From contig NZ_RZNX01000001.1 in the NCBI RefSeq assembly GCF_003994465.1, positions 938,915 through 1,002,914 on the forward strand: a stretch of DNA of 64,000 nucleotides. The letters are read 5' to 3'. Shown one piece after another: positions 9,338 to 17,852 of the stretch. This stretch comes from Paenibacillus zeisoli (GTDB lineage Bacteria > Bacillota > Bacilli > Paenibacillales > Paenibacillaceae). The position numbers and the translations under genes were made by a program. Position 1 is the stretch's first letter. Each line of letters starts with the position of its first letter. The notes under the pieces are model-generated. The model was not told the DNA's origin and ran no database searches. It saw nothing but the letters and a program-made list of their open reading frames with translations.

Positions 9338-12133
9338 TTATGCCCGAATATTTGTACTATTCACCGGCAGAGCGCGTTGCGGCCCGGATTTGCGCGGTTT
9401 CTTGGTTGACAGCACACTGCCGGCTCCCATCAGGAACGTTGGAATCCCTCCAGCTACAAAGGCGATGGCCCACTCGCGCGGTCCAAGTGCAACCGTCTTG
9501 AAGATCGGCTGAAGCGGTTCGATATAGAAGACCGCCAGCATGAGAAGCAGCGAGGACAGGACAGCAAGCACCAGATATTTGTTCTGGAAAAGGTTCCGGT
9601 GGAAGATCGACCGGGAGCTCCGGCAGTCAAAAACATGGATAAGCTGAGCCAGAACCAGGGTTGCAAAGGCCACAGACTGGGCGAGCATTAACTGCTCCGG
9701 ACTGTCAGGTGCTACCTGAAGAGTCACCCAGAAAGCGCCAAGCGTACATAACCCGATCAGGATTCCGCGGCTGATAATCTTCCAGCCCAGTCTGCGGGCA
9801 AATATGTTCTCATTCGCCCCTCTCGGCTTATGCTCCATCAGGTCCTTCTCAGGCTGGTCAACGCCGAGGGCCATCGCCGGCAGGCCGTCAGTCACCAGAT
9901 TCACCCAAAGAATCTGAATCGGCAGCAGCGGCAGCGGCAGACCAGCCAGCATCGCGAAGAACATCGTCAGGATCTCACCGACATTCGAAGCGAGCAAATA
10001 GCGGATGAACTTCCGAATATTCTCGTAAATATTCCGCCCTTCTTCAATGGCCGCCACAATCGTTGAGAAATTGTCGTCATTTAGAATCAGGGAGGACGCT
10101 TCCTTGGACACGTCCGTCCCCGTAATTCCCATGGCAATTCCGATATCTGCCGCCTTGATTGCCGGAGCGTCGTTGACCCCATCTCCGGTCATCGCCACCA
10201 CGTGGCCTTTACGCTGCAGAGATTTCACAATCCGCAGCTTATGCTCTGGCGAGACTCGGGAATATACGTAGACGTTATCTACCTGCTTATCCAACTGCTC
10301 ATCGCTCATAGCTGCAAGCTGCTGTCCAGTCAGCGAGAGGCCTCCGCGCACCAAGATCCCCAGCTCGTTAGCGATCGCCTCAGCTGTCAGCCCATGGTCA
10401 CCGGTAATCATTACAGTCTTGATGCCCGCTCTGCGGCAGACAGAGATGGCTTCGCGCACCTCCTTGCGCGGTGGATCGATCATACCGGTCAACCCAACAA
10501 AGATCAGCTGGGATTCAACCTGGTCAACAGAGGAAGTATTGTCATGAGGTCTGAGGTCTCTGTAGGCCAGACCGAGCACGCGAAGCGCGGAGCGGGCCAT
10601 GTTTTCGTTCGCAGCGGCCACTTTTTGCCGAAGAGTTCCGGTAAGCGGAACTACATTCCCCTCCCACAAAATATAAGAGCAGCGGTCCAGCAGCATGTCA
10701 GGCGCTCCCTTGACGTAGGAAAGCCTGCCCCCCTGATGGCTCACAATCACAGACATCCGTTTTCGGTCAGAGTCAAAAGGAAATTCATGTTCCCGGCTGT
10801 ACATTCCGCTTAAGGACTGCGGAGAGAAGCCAGCCTTGGAAGCCAGGGTAAGCAGCGCCCCTTCTGTAGGATCCCCTTTTAACTGCCACTGCGGGCCGGA
10901 ATCGTCCTTCCCTTTCTTTTTGCCGCGCTGTTCCTCGGAACCTGTTTCATAGATCTCGGCATTATTACATAAAGAGCTGATTTGAAGCAGTCTTCGTAAA
11001 GAAGGCTCCTTCTTGAAATCCGCAGGCTTGCCCTGATACAGTACATAGCCTGCTGGTTCATAGCCATCCCCGGTAACTTCGTAAGAGCGTCCTTCCAGCC
11101 AGACCTGCTTCACGGTCATTTTGTTCTGGGTTAAGGTTCCCGTCTTATCCGAACAGATCACTGAGGCACAACCCAGTGTCTCGACCGACGGCAGCTTGCG
11201 TACGATAGCCTTGCGTTTGATCATGCGCTGCACACCTAGTGCAAGGGCAATGGTGACAATTGCGGGTAGTCCTTCCGGGATAGCCGCTACCGCCAGACTC
11301 ACACCCGCGAAGAACATGCTGCCGGCAGGCTGTCCATGAAGAATACCTGCAAGCACTACGAGAATCGTTAAGCCGAGAGAGAGAATAATCAATATTTTGC
11401 CTAGCTGCTCCAGACGCCGCTGCAGCGGGGTTTCCTGAGCCTCTGTGCTTTGGATCAAATCTGCGATTTTCCCCATCTCCGTATCCATGCCGGTACGGAT
11501 CACAACTCCCATACCTGATCCGCGGGTAACCATGGTTCCCATGAATCCCAGATTCTTCTGATCCCCGAGTGGCACCTCAGCAGATGGAATGACAGAGGTT
11601 ATTTTGCCAGAAGGGTGGGATTCCCCGGTAAGCGCGGACTCTTCCACATCACAGCTGTTCACTTTGAGCCAGCGCAGATCCGCAGGAATCCGGTCACCAC
11701 TCTCCAGCAGCACGATGTCACCGGGCACTAGGTCCCTAGCAGGGATGTCTTCTACGGCACCATCGCGCTTTACTCTAGCATGAGGAGCAGACAGCTGTTT
11801 CAGAGCACGCAGCGATCTTTCTGCCCGAAATTCCTGAATGAAGCCGAGAACCCCATTGAGTACGATGATTGCCACAATTGTGACGGCATCCAAATATTCA
11901 CCGAGTAGGCCCGATACCAGCGTCGCCCCCATCAGGACCAGCATCATAAAATCTTTAAACTGGTTCAGAAACAGGATCAGCGGCGAGATGCGCTTGGCTT
12001 CAGACAGCTCATTCGAGCCGCTCTGTTCGCGCCGCCGCTGCGCCTCTTCAGCAGTAAGGCCCTGATTCGGCTCCACAGCGAACCGTTCCAAGAGCTCATC
12101 GGCACTCCACTGGTGCCAGTTTTTTTGTTCCAT
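9338..12133 (-). CDS. Cation-transporting P-type ATPase, calcium (SERCA-like) type
   Basis: This 931-residue membrane pump resembles the B. subtilis YloB calcium ATPase (P2A type) and should export Ca2+ at the cost of ATP. Visible motifs are the actuator TGES (about 169-172), the M4 calcium-site motif PEGLP (about 286-290), the phosphorylation site DKTGTLTQ with Asp329, and the hinge [10 protein letters not shown]. About ten membrane segments surround these. An insert with a basic run (RGKKKGKDD) lies in the nucleotide-binding domain. The frame opens ten codons upstream, but the ATG at 12133 is preceded by GGGAGG. The gene lies next to rqcH, as yloB lies next to yloA in B. subtilis. Confidence 0.94.
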   Translation of the reverse strand: MEQKNWHQWSADELLERFAVEPNQGLTAEEAQRRREQSGSNELSEAKRISPLILFLNQFKDFMMLVLMGATLVSGLLGEYLDAVTIVAIIVLNGVLGFIQEFRAERSLRALKQLSAPHARVKRDGAVEDIPARDLVPGDIVLLESGDRIPADLRWLKVNSCDVEESALTGESHPSGKITSVIPSAEVPLGDQKNLGFMGTMVTRGSGMGVVIRTGMDTEMGKIADLIQSTEAQETPLQRRLEQLGKILIILSLGLTILVVLAGILHGQPAGSMFFAGVSLAVAAIPEGLPAIVTIALALGVQRMIKRKAIVRKLPSVETLGCASVICSDKTGTLTQNKMTVKQVWLEGRSYEVTGDGYEPAGYVLYQGKPADFKKEPSLRRLLQISSLCNNAEIYETGSEEQRGKKKGKDDSGPQWQLKGDPTEGALLTLASKAGFSPQSLSGMYSREHEFPFDSDRKRMSVIVSHQGGRLSYVKGAPDMLLDRCSYILWEGNVVPLTGTLRQKVAAANENMARSALRVLGLAYRDLRPHDNTSSVDQVESQLIFVGLTGMIDPPRKEVREAISVCRRAGIKTVMITGDHGLTAEAIANELGILVRGGLSLTGQQLAAMSDEQLDKQVDNVYVYSRVSPEHKLRIVKSLQRKGHVVAMTGDGVNDAPAIKAADIGIAMGITGTDVSKEASSLILNDDNFSTIVAAIEEGRNIYENIRKFIRYLLASNVGEILTMFFAMLAGLPLPLLPIQILWVNLVTDGLPAMALGVDQPEKDLMEHKPRGANENIFARRLGWKIISRGILIGLCTLGAFWVTLQVAPDSPEQLMLAQSVAFATLVLAQLIHVFDCRSSRSIFHRNLFQNKYLVLAVLSSLLLMLAVFYIEPLQPIFKTVALGPREWAIAFVAGGIPTFLMGAGSVLSTKKPRKSGPQRALPVNSTNIRA

Positions 12134-12313
12134 GCTCGCAATTCCCTCCCGTATTTCCCGCATTTTTGGCAGTGTGAGAGCTTTTCCACCCTGTACTAGG
12201 GTAAATGTATTCAGACAAGTCCTAAATTATCACCCGGAAGGCCTTAAGTTTTTGCCCCAACTATGGCATCATAGTAAAGGAAGACGTAAAGATAGACAGG
12301 AGAATCTGCGAAT

Positions 12314-14077
12314 ATGGCACTTGATGGAATTGTAACCCGCGCAATTGTGCATGAGCTGCAGCTCTGCGTTGGCGGAAGAATTAATAAAATACACCAGCCT
12401 TCACCTAACGACATTATTTTTAATCTTAGAGCTCAGGGAGAGAACCGGCGCCTGATTCTTTCGGCGAATCCGACTTATCCGCGTGTTCACTTCACGGATC
12501 AGACCTTCCTCAATCCGCAGGAAGCACCCATGTTCTGTATGCTGCTTCGTAAGCATTGCGAAGGCAGTGTAATTGAATCCATTACCCAAAGCGGATTGGA
12601 GCGTACGATTCAGATCGATGTGCGTCAGCGCGATGAACTCGGGGACGTCTCGAGCAAACGAATCATTATTGAGCTCATGGGGCGCCACAGCAATATTATT
12701 ATTGTGGATCCGGCAACCGGGACCCAGCTGGACGGGATTCACCATGTTACTCCCTCGATCAGCAGCTACCGGGTCGTTATGCCCGGCTTCAGCTATACAG
12801 AACCTCCGCAGCAGCACAAACTGAATCCATTAACTGTGGATAAAGAAGCCTTTGTAGCGGCGTACCATGCAGCTTCTGCGGACCTTGCCTTAGATCAGGT
12901 TCCAAGCTGGATCGTGAATACCTTTAGCGGGCTTAGTCCTCTGATAGCCCAGGAGATTCATTACCGTGCGGGGCTTGATCATAACTCTGGTGATCTCTCC
13001 GCCAAGATCGATGCACTTTGGGAGACTTTTGACAGCCTGATGACGCGGGTCCGCGAACATCGTTACGAACCTGTTACAGGCGTTAACGCCAAAGGAAAAA
13101 GCATCTTCTCCGCTATTCCACTTACGCTGATCCAAGGAGATACCAAGCATTACACCTCCATCAGCACCTGCCTTGAGGACTACTACGGGGACAAGGCGGA
13201 ACGCGATACAGTTAAACAGAAGGTCAGTGATTTAATCCGCTTCCTTCAGAATGAGAGAACCAAGAACATCAAGAAACTGGGCAAGCTGGACGAAGATCTG
13301 GACGAAGCCAAAGATGCCGAGCGGTTCCGCATCTGGGGCGAGCTTCTGCTCCCCTCCCTTCACCTGATTAAGAAAGGTGACAAGGAAATCGAGCTGGTGA
13401 ATTATTACGATGAAAATCAGGCCATGGAACGCATCCAGCTAGATCCGCTGTTAACTCCATCTGAGAATGCCCAGCGCTATTTCAAGAAATACAACAAATT
13501 CAAGAACAGCCTGGCCGTCATTGATGAGCAGCTGCGCATCACCCATGAGGAAATTGCTTACGTAGAAGGGTTGCTTCAACAGCTTGCGTTCGCATCCTTA
13601 AGCGATATTGATGAGATTAGGGACGAATTGATTCAGCAGGGGTACTTGCGGGACCGCAGCAAGAAGAACCGGAAGAAGAAAAAGAACGATCGCCCTACAC
13701 TTCATGTGTATACTTCTTCGGAAGGAATTGAAATCTATGTGGGCAAGAACAACTTGCAGAATGAGTATGTGACCAACAAGCTGGCGAAAGCCAGTGATAC
13801 CTGGCTCCATACCAAGGATATCCCGGGTTCTCACGTAGTTATCCGCAGTGCTTCCTTTGGAGAGTCCACCCTGGAGGAGGCGGCTCAGCTTGCTGCCTAT
13901 TTCAGCCAGGCCAAAGAGTCCAGCAGCGTACCGGTTGACTGCACTTTGATCCGGCATGTCCGCAAGCCAAGCGGCGCCAAGCCGGGATTCGTTATTTACG
14001 ATCATCAGAAGACCCTGTTCATCACACCTGACGAAGGACTTGTGAAAAGTCTGAAGAGTGCGGTGAAGAACGGATAG
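12314..14077 (+). CDS. rqcH: Ribosome quality control protein RqcH (NFACT family, formerly FbpA/YloA)
   Basis: RqcH binds stalled 50S subunits and recruits tRNA-Ala to add C-terminal alanine tails that mark incomplete proteins for degradation. The 587-residue product has an NFACT-N domain (MALDGIVTRAIVHEL), two helix-hairpin and coiled-coil segments around residues 300-420 (charged stretch KLGKLDEDLDEAKDAERF), a basic linker RSKKNRKKKKND, and an NFACT-R domain (DTWLHTKDIPGSHVVI). At the site where the family usually has Asp-Arg, important for tRNA binding, this protein has Glu96-Arg97. It was previously often named a fibronectin-binding protein. A bidirectional terminator follows. Confidence 0.95.
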   Translation: MALDGIVTRAIVHELQLCVGGRINKIHQPSPNDIIFNLRAQGENRRLILSANPTYPRVHFTDQTFLNPQEAPMFCMLLRKHCEGSVIESITQSGLERTIQIDVRQRDELGDVSSKRIIIELMGRHSNIIIVDPATGTQLDGIHHVTPSISSYRVVMPGFSYTEPPQQHKLNPLTVDKEAFVAAYHAASADLALDQVPSWIVNTFSGLSPLIAQEIHYRAGLDHNSGDLSAKIDALWETFDSLMTRVREHRYEPVTGVNAKGKSIFSAIPLTLIQGDTKHYTSISTCLEDYYGDKAERDTVKQKVSDLIRFLQNERTKNIKKLGKLDEDLDEAKDAERFRIWGELLLPSLHLIKKGDKEIELVNYYDENQAMERIQLDPLLTPSENAQRYFKKYNKFKNSLAVIDEQLRITHEEIAYVEGLLQQLAFASLSDIDEIRDELIQQGYLRDRSKKNRKKKKNDRPTLHVYTSSEGIEIYVGKNNLQNEYVTNKLAKASDTWLHTKDIPGSHVVIRSASFGESTLEEAAQLAAYFSQAKESSSVPVDCTLIRHVRKPSGAKPGFVIYDHQKTLFITPDEGLVKSLKSAVKNG

Positions 14078-14111
14078 TATGAGGTTCAATCAGAATGGTT
14101 AGCTTACTCAA

Positions 14112-14159
14112 TTAAAAAAGGTATCCGGCGCTTTAACAGATGAGCCGGATAACTTTTTT
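14112..14159. terminator. Bidirectional terminator between rqcH and the PHP gene
   Basis: ATCCGGC and GCCGGAT arms enclose a 14-base loop and are flanked by an A-run on the left and a T-run on the right, so the structure can end rqcH on the plus strand and the PHP-domain gene on the minus strand. Confidence 0.85.
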
Positions 14160-14190
14160 TGATTAAGTAAATCTGCTCGGCAGCGGCCTA

Positions 14191-15054
14191 TTACAGGCCG
14201 GTTCTGCTCCGCAGCTGTTCAAGCACGTCAGCCTCTACCGTACGGCTGCCCAGATCCCCATGGAATACTTGTCCACGGCGGACACCGTGATAATCGGAGC
14301 CTCCCGTCATGACCAGATCGTATTCCAAGGCCATACCCCGATAACGCTCCTCTTCCTCGGGTCCATGATCGGAATGATAAACCTCAATTCCAGCTGGCTG
14401 ACCTTCTTCTATAATTTGCCGGACAAGGTCATCATCTCCATACAGCCCCGGATGAGCTATAACAGAGGCGCCGCCTGCTTCCTTGATCCAGGCGATGGCT
14501 TCCACAGGACCCACTCTAGGGAGTGATACATAAGCAGCAGCACCTTCTGCCAAATACTTGTCGAAGGCTTCACGAAGATCAGCCACAACTCCCTTGCGAA
14601 CCAGAACATCCGCTATGTGAGGTCTGCCGACACTATCATCAGGACCCAGCTCCCTGCCGAGTCCAGAGATCACTTCATCCATTGTTATCGAAATACCCAG
14701 TGTATTCAGCTTCTCAAGAATCCGTTCGTTCCGCGTCTCGCGTACTGTTCGGAGTTGCTCCAGCCGCGAACGAAGTGTCTCGTCTTCATACCGAAGGAAG
14801 TATCCCAGAACATGAATATCCTTGCCGGATGCCCGGGTGCTAATCTCTACCCCAGGAATCACATTCACTCCAATCTCTTTACCGGCCCCCATGGCTTCTT
14901 CAATACCGGATAACGTATCGTGATCGGTGATCGCAAGCCCTGCCAAACCTTTCTGCTTCGCCAGGCGAACATTCTCAGCAGGTGCGTTCATGCCGTCGGA
15001 GGCCTGGGTATGTGTGTGCAGATCGTATCGCCCGTCCTGTTGTATACTGCTCAT
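14191..15054 (-). CDS. PHP-domain phosphoesterase
   Basis: The 287-residue protein is a polymerase-and-histidinol-phosphatase (PHP) fold metal-dependent phosphoesterase. Metal-ligand motifs are clear: DLHTHTQASDG at the N-terminus, ITDHDTLSG near residue 45, a conserved Glu in PGVEIS, IAHPGLY near 195, and GGSDYHG near the C-terminus. Close families include the YciV/TrpH type, which includes RNase AM and 3',5'-nucleoside bisphosphate phosphatase; the exact substrate cannot be read from the sequence. AGGAGGAG precedes the ATG. The LysR gene ends 29 bases upstream, so the two could share a transcript. Confidence 0.88.
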   Translation of the reverse strand: MSSIQQDGRYDLHTHTQASDGMNAPAENVRLAKQKGLAGLAITDHDTLSGIEEAMGAGKEIGVNVIPGVEISTRASGKDIHVLGYFLRYEDETLRSRLEQLRTVRETRNERILEKLNTLGISITMDEVISGLGRELGPDDSVGRPHIADVLVRKGVVADLREAFDKYLAEGAAAYVSLPRVGPVEAIAWIKEAGGASVIAHPGLYGDDDLVRQIIEEGQPAGIEVYHSDHGPEEEERYRGMALEYDLVMTGGSDYHGVRRGQVFHGDLGSRTVEADVLEQLRSRTGL

Positions 15055-15083
15055 ATGACTCGTCTCCTCCTACCAAATTTGCT

Positions 15084-15989
15084 TCAAAGCGGCAGCTTCT
15101 GTGCCCGCAAGAAATCAAGAAAAGTGACTGCCGAAATAGGTAATAAAGTAGATTTCAGATGAATGGAATAAAAATTACGTCTAAATGCAGCATCCTTGAT
15201 ATCGATCACCTTCAGGAGACCCAGGGCCACCTCGTGCTTAACTGATGAAGGTGACAGCATGGTAATTCCAAACCCCGCTTCTACAGCCGACTTCACCGCC
15301 CCTGTACTACCAAGATCCATAACGGTCTTTACTAGGTCTAGGTCCACTTGCAGACGGGTCAATTCCTCTTCCATGACCTGCCGGGTTCCAGAACCTTTCT
15401 CACGCAGCACGAATGGATAATCCAGCACTTCCCGAAGATAAACCTCACCCTGCTGGGTTAACGGATGTTCAGCCGGTACAATCAGTTTGAGTTCATCCTG
15501 CATGACAGGTTCCATGACCATATCCGGGTGCTGTACAGCTGCTTCTACAAGTCCAAAGCTAAGCTGGTGATGCAGAATCTGCTCGAGAATCTCCGCTGTA
15601 TTCATCACTTTGAGCACAATATTGATATGAGGATACTGCTGTCCGAACGGGCCCAGGAGACGGGGAAGTACATATTCCCCTATCGTCAGACTGGCTCCAA
15701 GCTGCAGCCGGCCTTCCAACATATGAGTGAAGCGGGCCATTGCACTTTCTGTCTCCCGCATAAGATCGATTCCACGTTCCGCATAAGGCATAAGAGCTCT
15801 ACCTGCTTCTGATAGCTCTATTCGTTTTGTAGAGCGTACCAACAGCTTGGTTCCAAAATAATCCTCAAGGGACTGGATCTGCATCGTTACGGCAGGCTGC
15901 GTCATATGCAGAGCCTGAGCTGCAGCGGAGAAGCTCCCTTTTTCCGCTACTGTGTAAAATATGTGAAGCTGATGATAGTTAAGTGCCAT
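15084..15989 (-). CDS. LysR-family transcriptional regulator
   Basis: The 301-residue protein has the LysR architecture: an N-terminal winged helix-turn-helix (MALNYHQLHIFYTVAEKGSF, then AAQALHMTQPAVTMQIQSLE) and a two-lobed effector domain starting around residue 90. The frame extends upstream to 16088, but the family start MALNYHQL at 15989 is clear. It resembles the CysL/YwfK and CbbR branch by general look; the ligand is not identifiable. The neighbour downstream is the PHP phosphoesterase, and there is no divergent target gene because the gene upstream is on the same strand, so it may regulate distant genes. Confidence 0.93.
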   Translation of the reverse strand: MALNYHQLHIFYTVAEKGSFSAAAQALHMTQPAVTMQIQSLEDYFGTKLLVRSTKRIELSEAGRALMPYAERGIDLMRETESAMARFTHMLEGRLQLGASLTIGEYVLPRLLGPFGQQYPHINIVLKVMNTAEILEQILHHQLSFGLVEAAVQHPDMVMEPVMQDELKLIVPAEHPLTQQGEVYLREVLDYPFVLREKGSGTRQVMEEELTRLQVDLDLVKTVMDLGSTGAVKSAVEAGFGITMLSPSSVKHEVALGLLKVIDIKDAAFRRNFYSIHLKSTLLPISAVTFLDFLRAQKLPL

Positions 15990-16040
15990 TCGGTCCCCGT
16001 CCTTTCTTCGTCTATCTACAATAGCATGCCAAAGATCACA

Positions 16041-16076
16041 AAAAAAGACACCCAGGTATCTCACCCCTTGTGTCTT
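16041..16076 (-). terminator. Terminator downstream of the 145-residue unknown gene
   Basis: On the minus strand, arms AAGACAC and GTGTCTT with a further GGT/ACC pairing in the loop are followed by TTTTTG. It lies between the unknown gene (stop at 16105) and lysR. Confidence 0.8.
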
Positions 16077-16104
16077 ATGTCTCTTCAATATATCAGGCCT
16101 GCAG

Positions 16105-16542
16105 CTATTTGCGCTTGCGGCTGTTCTTCATTAAGGTCATACGACGGGAATGGCGCAGCCAGGAATAATAGGATTTCAGATCACGAAGCTCAATGGTTTC
16201 TGACATCTTACCCAGGAAGGTAACGACGATCATTTTATGTAGCGGATTGCCAGCCAGATCCACTTCACCAGGCAGCTCAGTAAATTCTGCGACGACTACA
16301 ATATCATCATCAATTAAATATACATCCTCTTCCTTCCGGTAGTAAGGGACCATCCGGTTTTGCTTTAGACACTCCCATATCCATGCTGCAATTGAGTCAG
16401 ATGAAGTCTGATTCTTGACGATGCGGTCGTTATATCTGATATTAGCGTGGTTGGTAATAATGACATCGGCCACCTTCTTGTCTCCCAACTGAACGAAAAA
16501 GGCCTCGTATGTGTTCCATCTCTCCATGATCTTATCTTTCAC
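16105..16542 (-). CDS. Unrecognised protein, 145 residues
   Basis: I do not recognise this protein. It starts with GTG (MKDKIMERWNTYEAFF), preceded by AGGGGGTG at about 6 bases, and it has its own terminator, so it looks like a real monocistronic gene. The sequence alternates predicted beta strands (KVADVIITNHANI, DDIVVVAEFTEL, HKMIVVTFLGKM) with helices, has no membrane segment and no signal peptide, and ends in a very basic tail (HSRRMTLMKNSRKRK) that could bind nucleic acid. It is flanked by lysR and ylbG. No function is proposed. Confidence 0.75.
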   Translation of the reverse strand: MKDKIMERWNTYEAFFVQLGDKKVADVIITNHANIRYNDRIVKNQTSSDSIAAWIWECLKQNRMVPYYRKEEDVYLIDDDIVVVAEFTELPGEVDLAGNPLHKMIVVTFLGKMSETIELRDLKSYYSWLRHSRRMTLMKNSRKRK

Positions 16543-16955
16543 TACTACACCCCCTACCCTAAATAGGTCTTTGTATCTAAGTATATTTACCCATCATATT
16601 ACATGAAAACCTATTAAATCACAAGTTACAACCTTTTATATCGAAATAAGCGAGCTAGATGAACCGCTTTCTTTATTTACGGATAATTTAGTTCCCATGT
16701 TTCCTTTTTTTACAATTCTATGAAATTCAACAGAGTTTATTCCTATTTTTCATTTTTTCATAGGGGAAGAAGTTCGTTAGCGGCTGAGTGGCATTTCTAG
16801 ATTTCAAAGCAATATATGTGAATAGATGAGGGGATGGCGTTATAATCATGAAGTTCTTCATCTTCGTGGCAGACATGTTAGACAAAATATAGCATTTTCG
16901 ACAATTTGAAGTCAAAAAACAATTTTTTCATCTTTTCGTTTGAATCCTTAGTAAC
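16543..16955. other. AT-rich intergenic region without a recognised gene
   Basis: This stretch of more than 400 bases is strongly AT-rich. It must hold the promoter for the unknown gene at 16105-16542. Short open frames exist here, but they lack ribosome binding sites and coding-like composition. No hairpin, riboswitch or tRNA was recognised. Confidence 0.6.
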
Positions 16956-16996
16956 AAAAAATGCAGAGAGCATGTCATAAGACACACTCTCTGCAT
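16956..16996 (-). terminator. Terminator downstream of ylbG
   Basis: Ten-base arms ATGCAGAGAG and CTCTCTGCAT (16961-16970 and 16987-16996) are followed on the minus strand by TTTTTGTT. It lies 28 bases after the ylbG stop. Confidence 0.9.
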
Positions 16997-17024
16997 ATGC
17001 TAAGCAAACTGTAAGCCTGGATGC

Positions 17025-17288
17025 TTACAGGCCGTAATATTGCGTTTTGTCTGGTACATCCTTGGTGTATTCGGTCTTGATTTCATTGCGGTAAGATCGT
17101 TCAATCTTGCGAACATAAGACAGCTTGCGGACATTCTTCATAATATCCTCAGCCCGCTCTGCATTCACATACATCACTACATAGTGCATACGCTTCGACA
17201 AATAATGCACGCTTCCGTATTTATCCAGGTTCCTTGCCGCCTTCATATCGCTGACCCATATAATATAGCCTGTACGCTCCTGAAACAT
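17025..17288 (-). CDS. ylbG: YlbG family protein (DUF2129)
   Basis: The 87-residue product matches the small YlbG family of unknown biochemical role, found next to ylbF in Bacillus. Characteristic segments are GYIIWVSDMKAARNLDKYG and VHYLSKRMHYVVMYV. The frame extends to 17330, but AGGAGG lies 4 bases before the ATG at 17288, giving the family's usual length (about 90). It is 42 bases downstream of ylbF and ends at a strong terminator, so ylbF-ylbG form a two-gene unit. Confidence 0.92.
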   Translation of the reverse strand: MFQERTGYIIWVSDMKAARNLDKYGSVHYLSKRMHYVVMYVNAERAEDIMKNVRKLSYVRKIERSYRNEIKTEYTKDVPDKTQYYGL

Positions 17289-17330
17289 GGCGCCTCCTGC
17301 CCCGCTTTCTTCCGCAAAAATTTCAGCCAA

Positions 17331-17771
17331 TTATCCGCAGCTGCATTTACCGCCGCTGCCGCATCCCCCGCCTTTGGGGTTCGGATCGTTACTTGGCACT
17401 TTGATACTGTCAGACACCGCATAAGCAAGGGTCTCGGACATCTGATGAAGGAGCTCATCAAGTTCCTTCTCAGCTTGCTTGAACCTGCTTACGGCTTCAA
17501 TCTGTTCGAGCTCCCGCTCCACTTCAGCAACCTGTCCCATTGCCTCATGATAGTTTGGGTGGAAATGCCCAAAGCGCTGGGTCTCTTCAAACAATTCTTT
17601 CTTTGACTCCAGCTTCTTAACCATAAGCTGTACTTCTGTATCTTTCTCCACCTGCTGCTTCCAATGAAGGTATTCAGCTACACAGGCAGAGCTATTGATC
17701 ATATCGCCTAATTCATAGGCGTAAGTAAGCATCTCGGCCATATCGACCGTCTTCTTCTCTGATACGCTCAT
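17331..17771 (-). CDS. ylbF: YlbF/RicF family regulator, part of the RNA-maturation (RicAFT) complex
   Basis: In B. subtilis, YlbF (RicF) joins YmcA and YaaT in a complex that stimulates RNase Y-dependent mRNA processing and influences competence, sporulation and biofilm. The protein is mostly helical (residues about 10-120), followed by a glycine/cysteine-rich tail GGGCGSGGKCSCG. In RicF, tail cysteines of this kind bind an iron-sulfur cluster with the partner proteins. The start is uncertain: ATG at 17771 has a GGG at suitable distance, while ATG at 17780 has none. ymcA and yaaT are not in the window. Confidence 0.9.
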   Translation of the reverse strand: MSVSEKKTVDMAEMLTYAYELGDMINSSACVAEYLHWKQQVEKDTEVQLMVKKLESKKELFEETQRFGHFHPNYHEAMGQVAEVERELEQIEAVSRFKQAEKELDELLHQMSETLAYAVSDSIKVPSNDPNPKGGGCGSGGKCSCG

Positions 17772-17852
17772 GAAATTCATCCCAATTCTTAGAATGTTCT
17801 ATCCGGAGATAGACAGGATAATCATAACATAAACCCTATGCGATAAGAAGAC

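Noticed and set aside
16727..16915. 62-codon minus-strand frame in the AT-rich gap
   Set aside because: AT-driven chance frame without ribosome binding site; its content is not protein-like.
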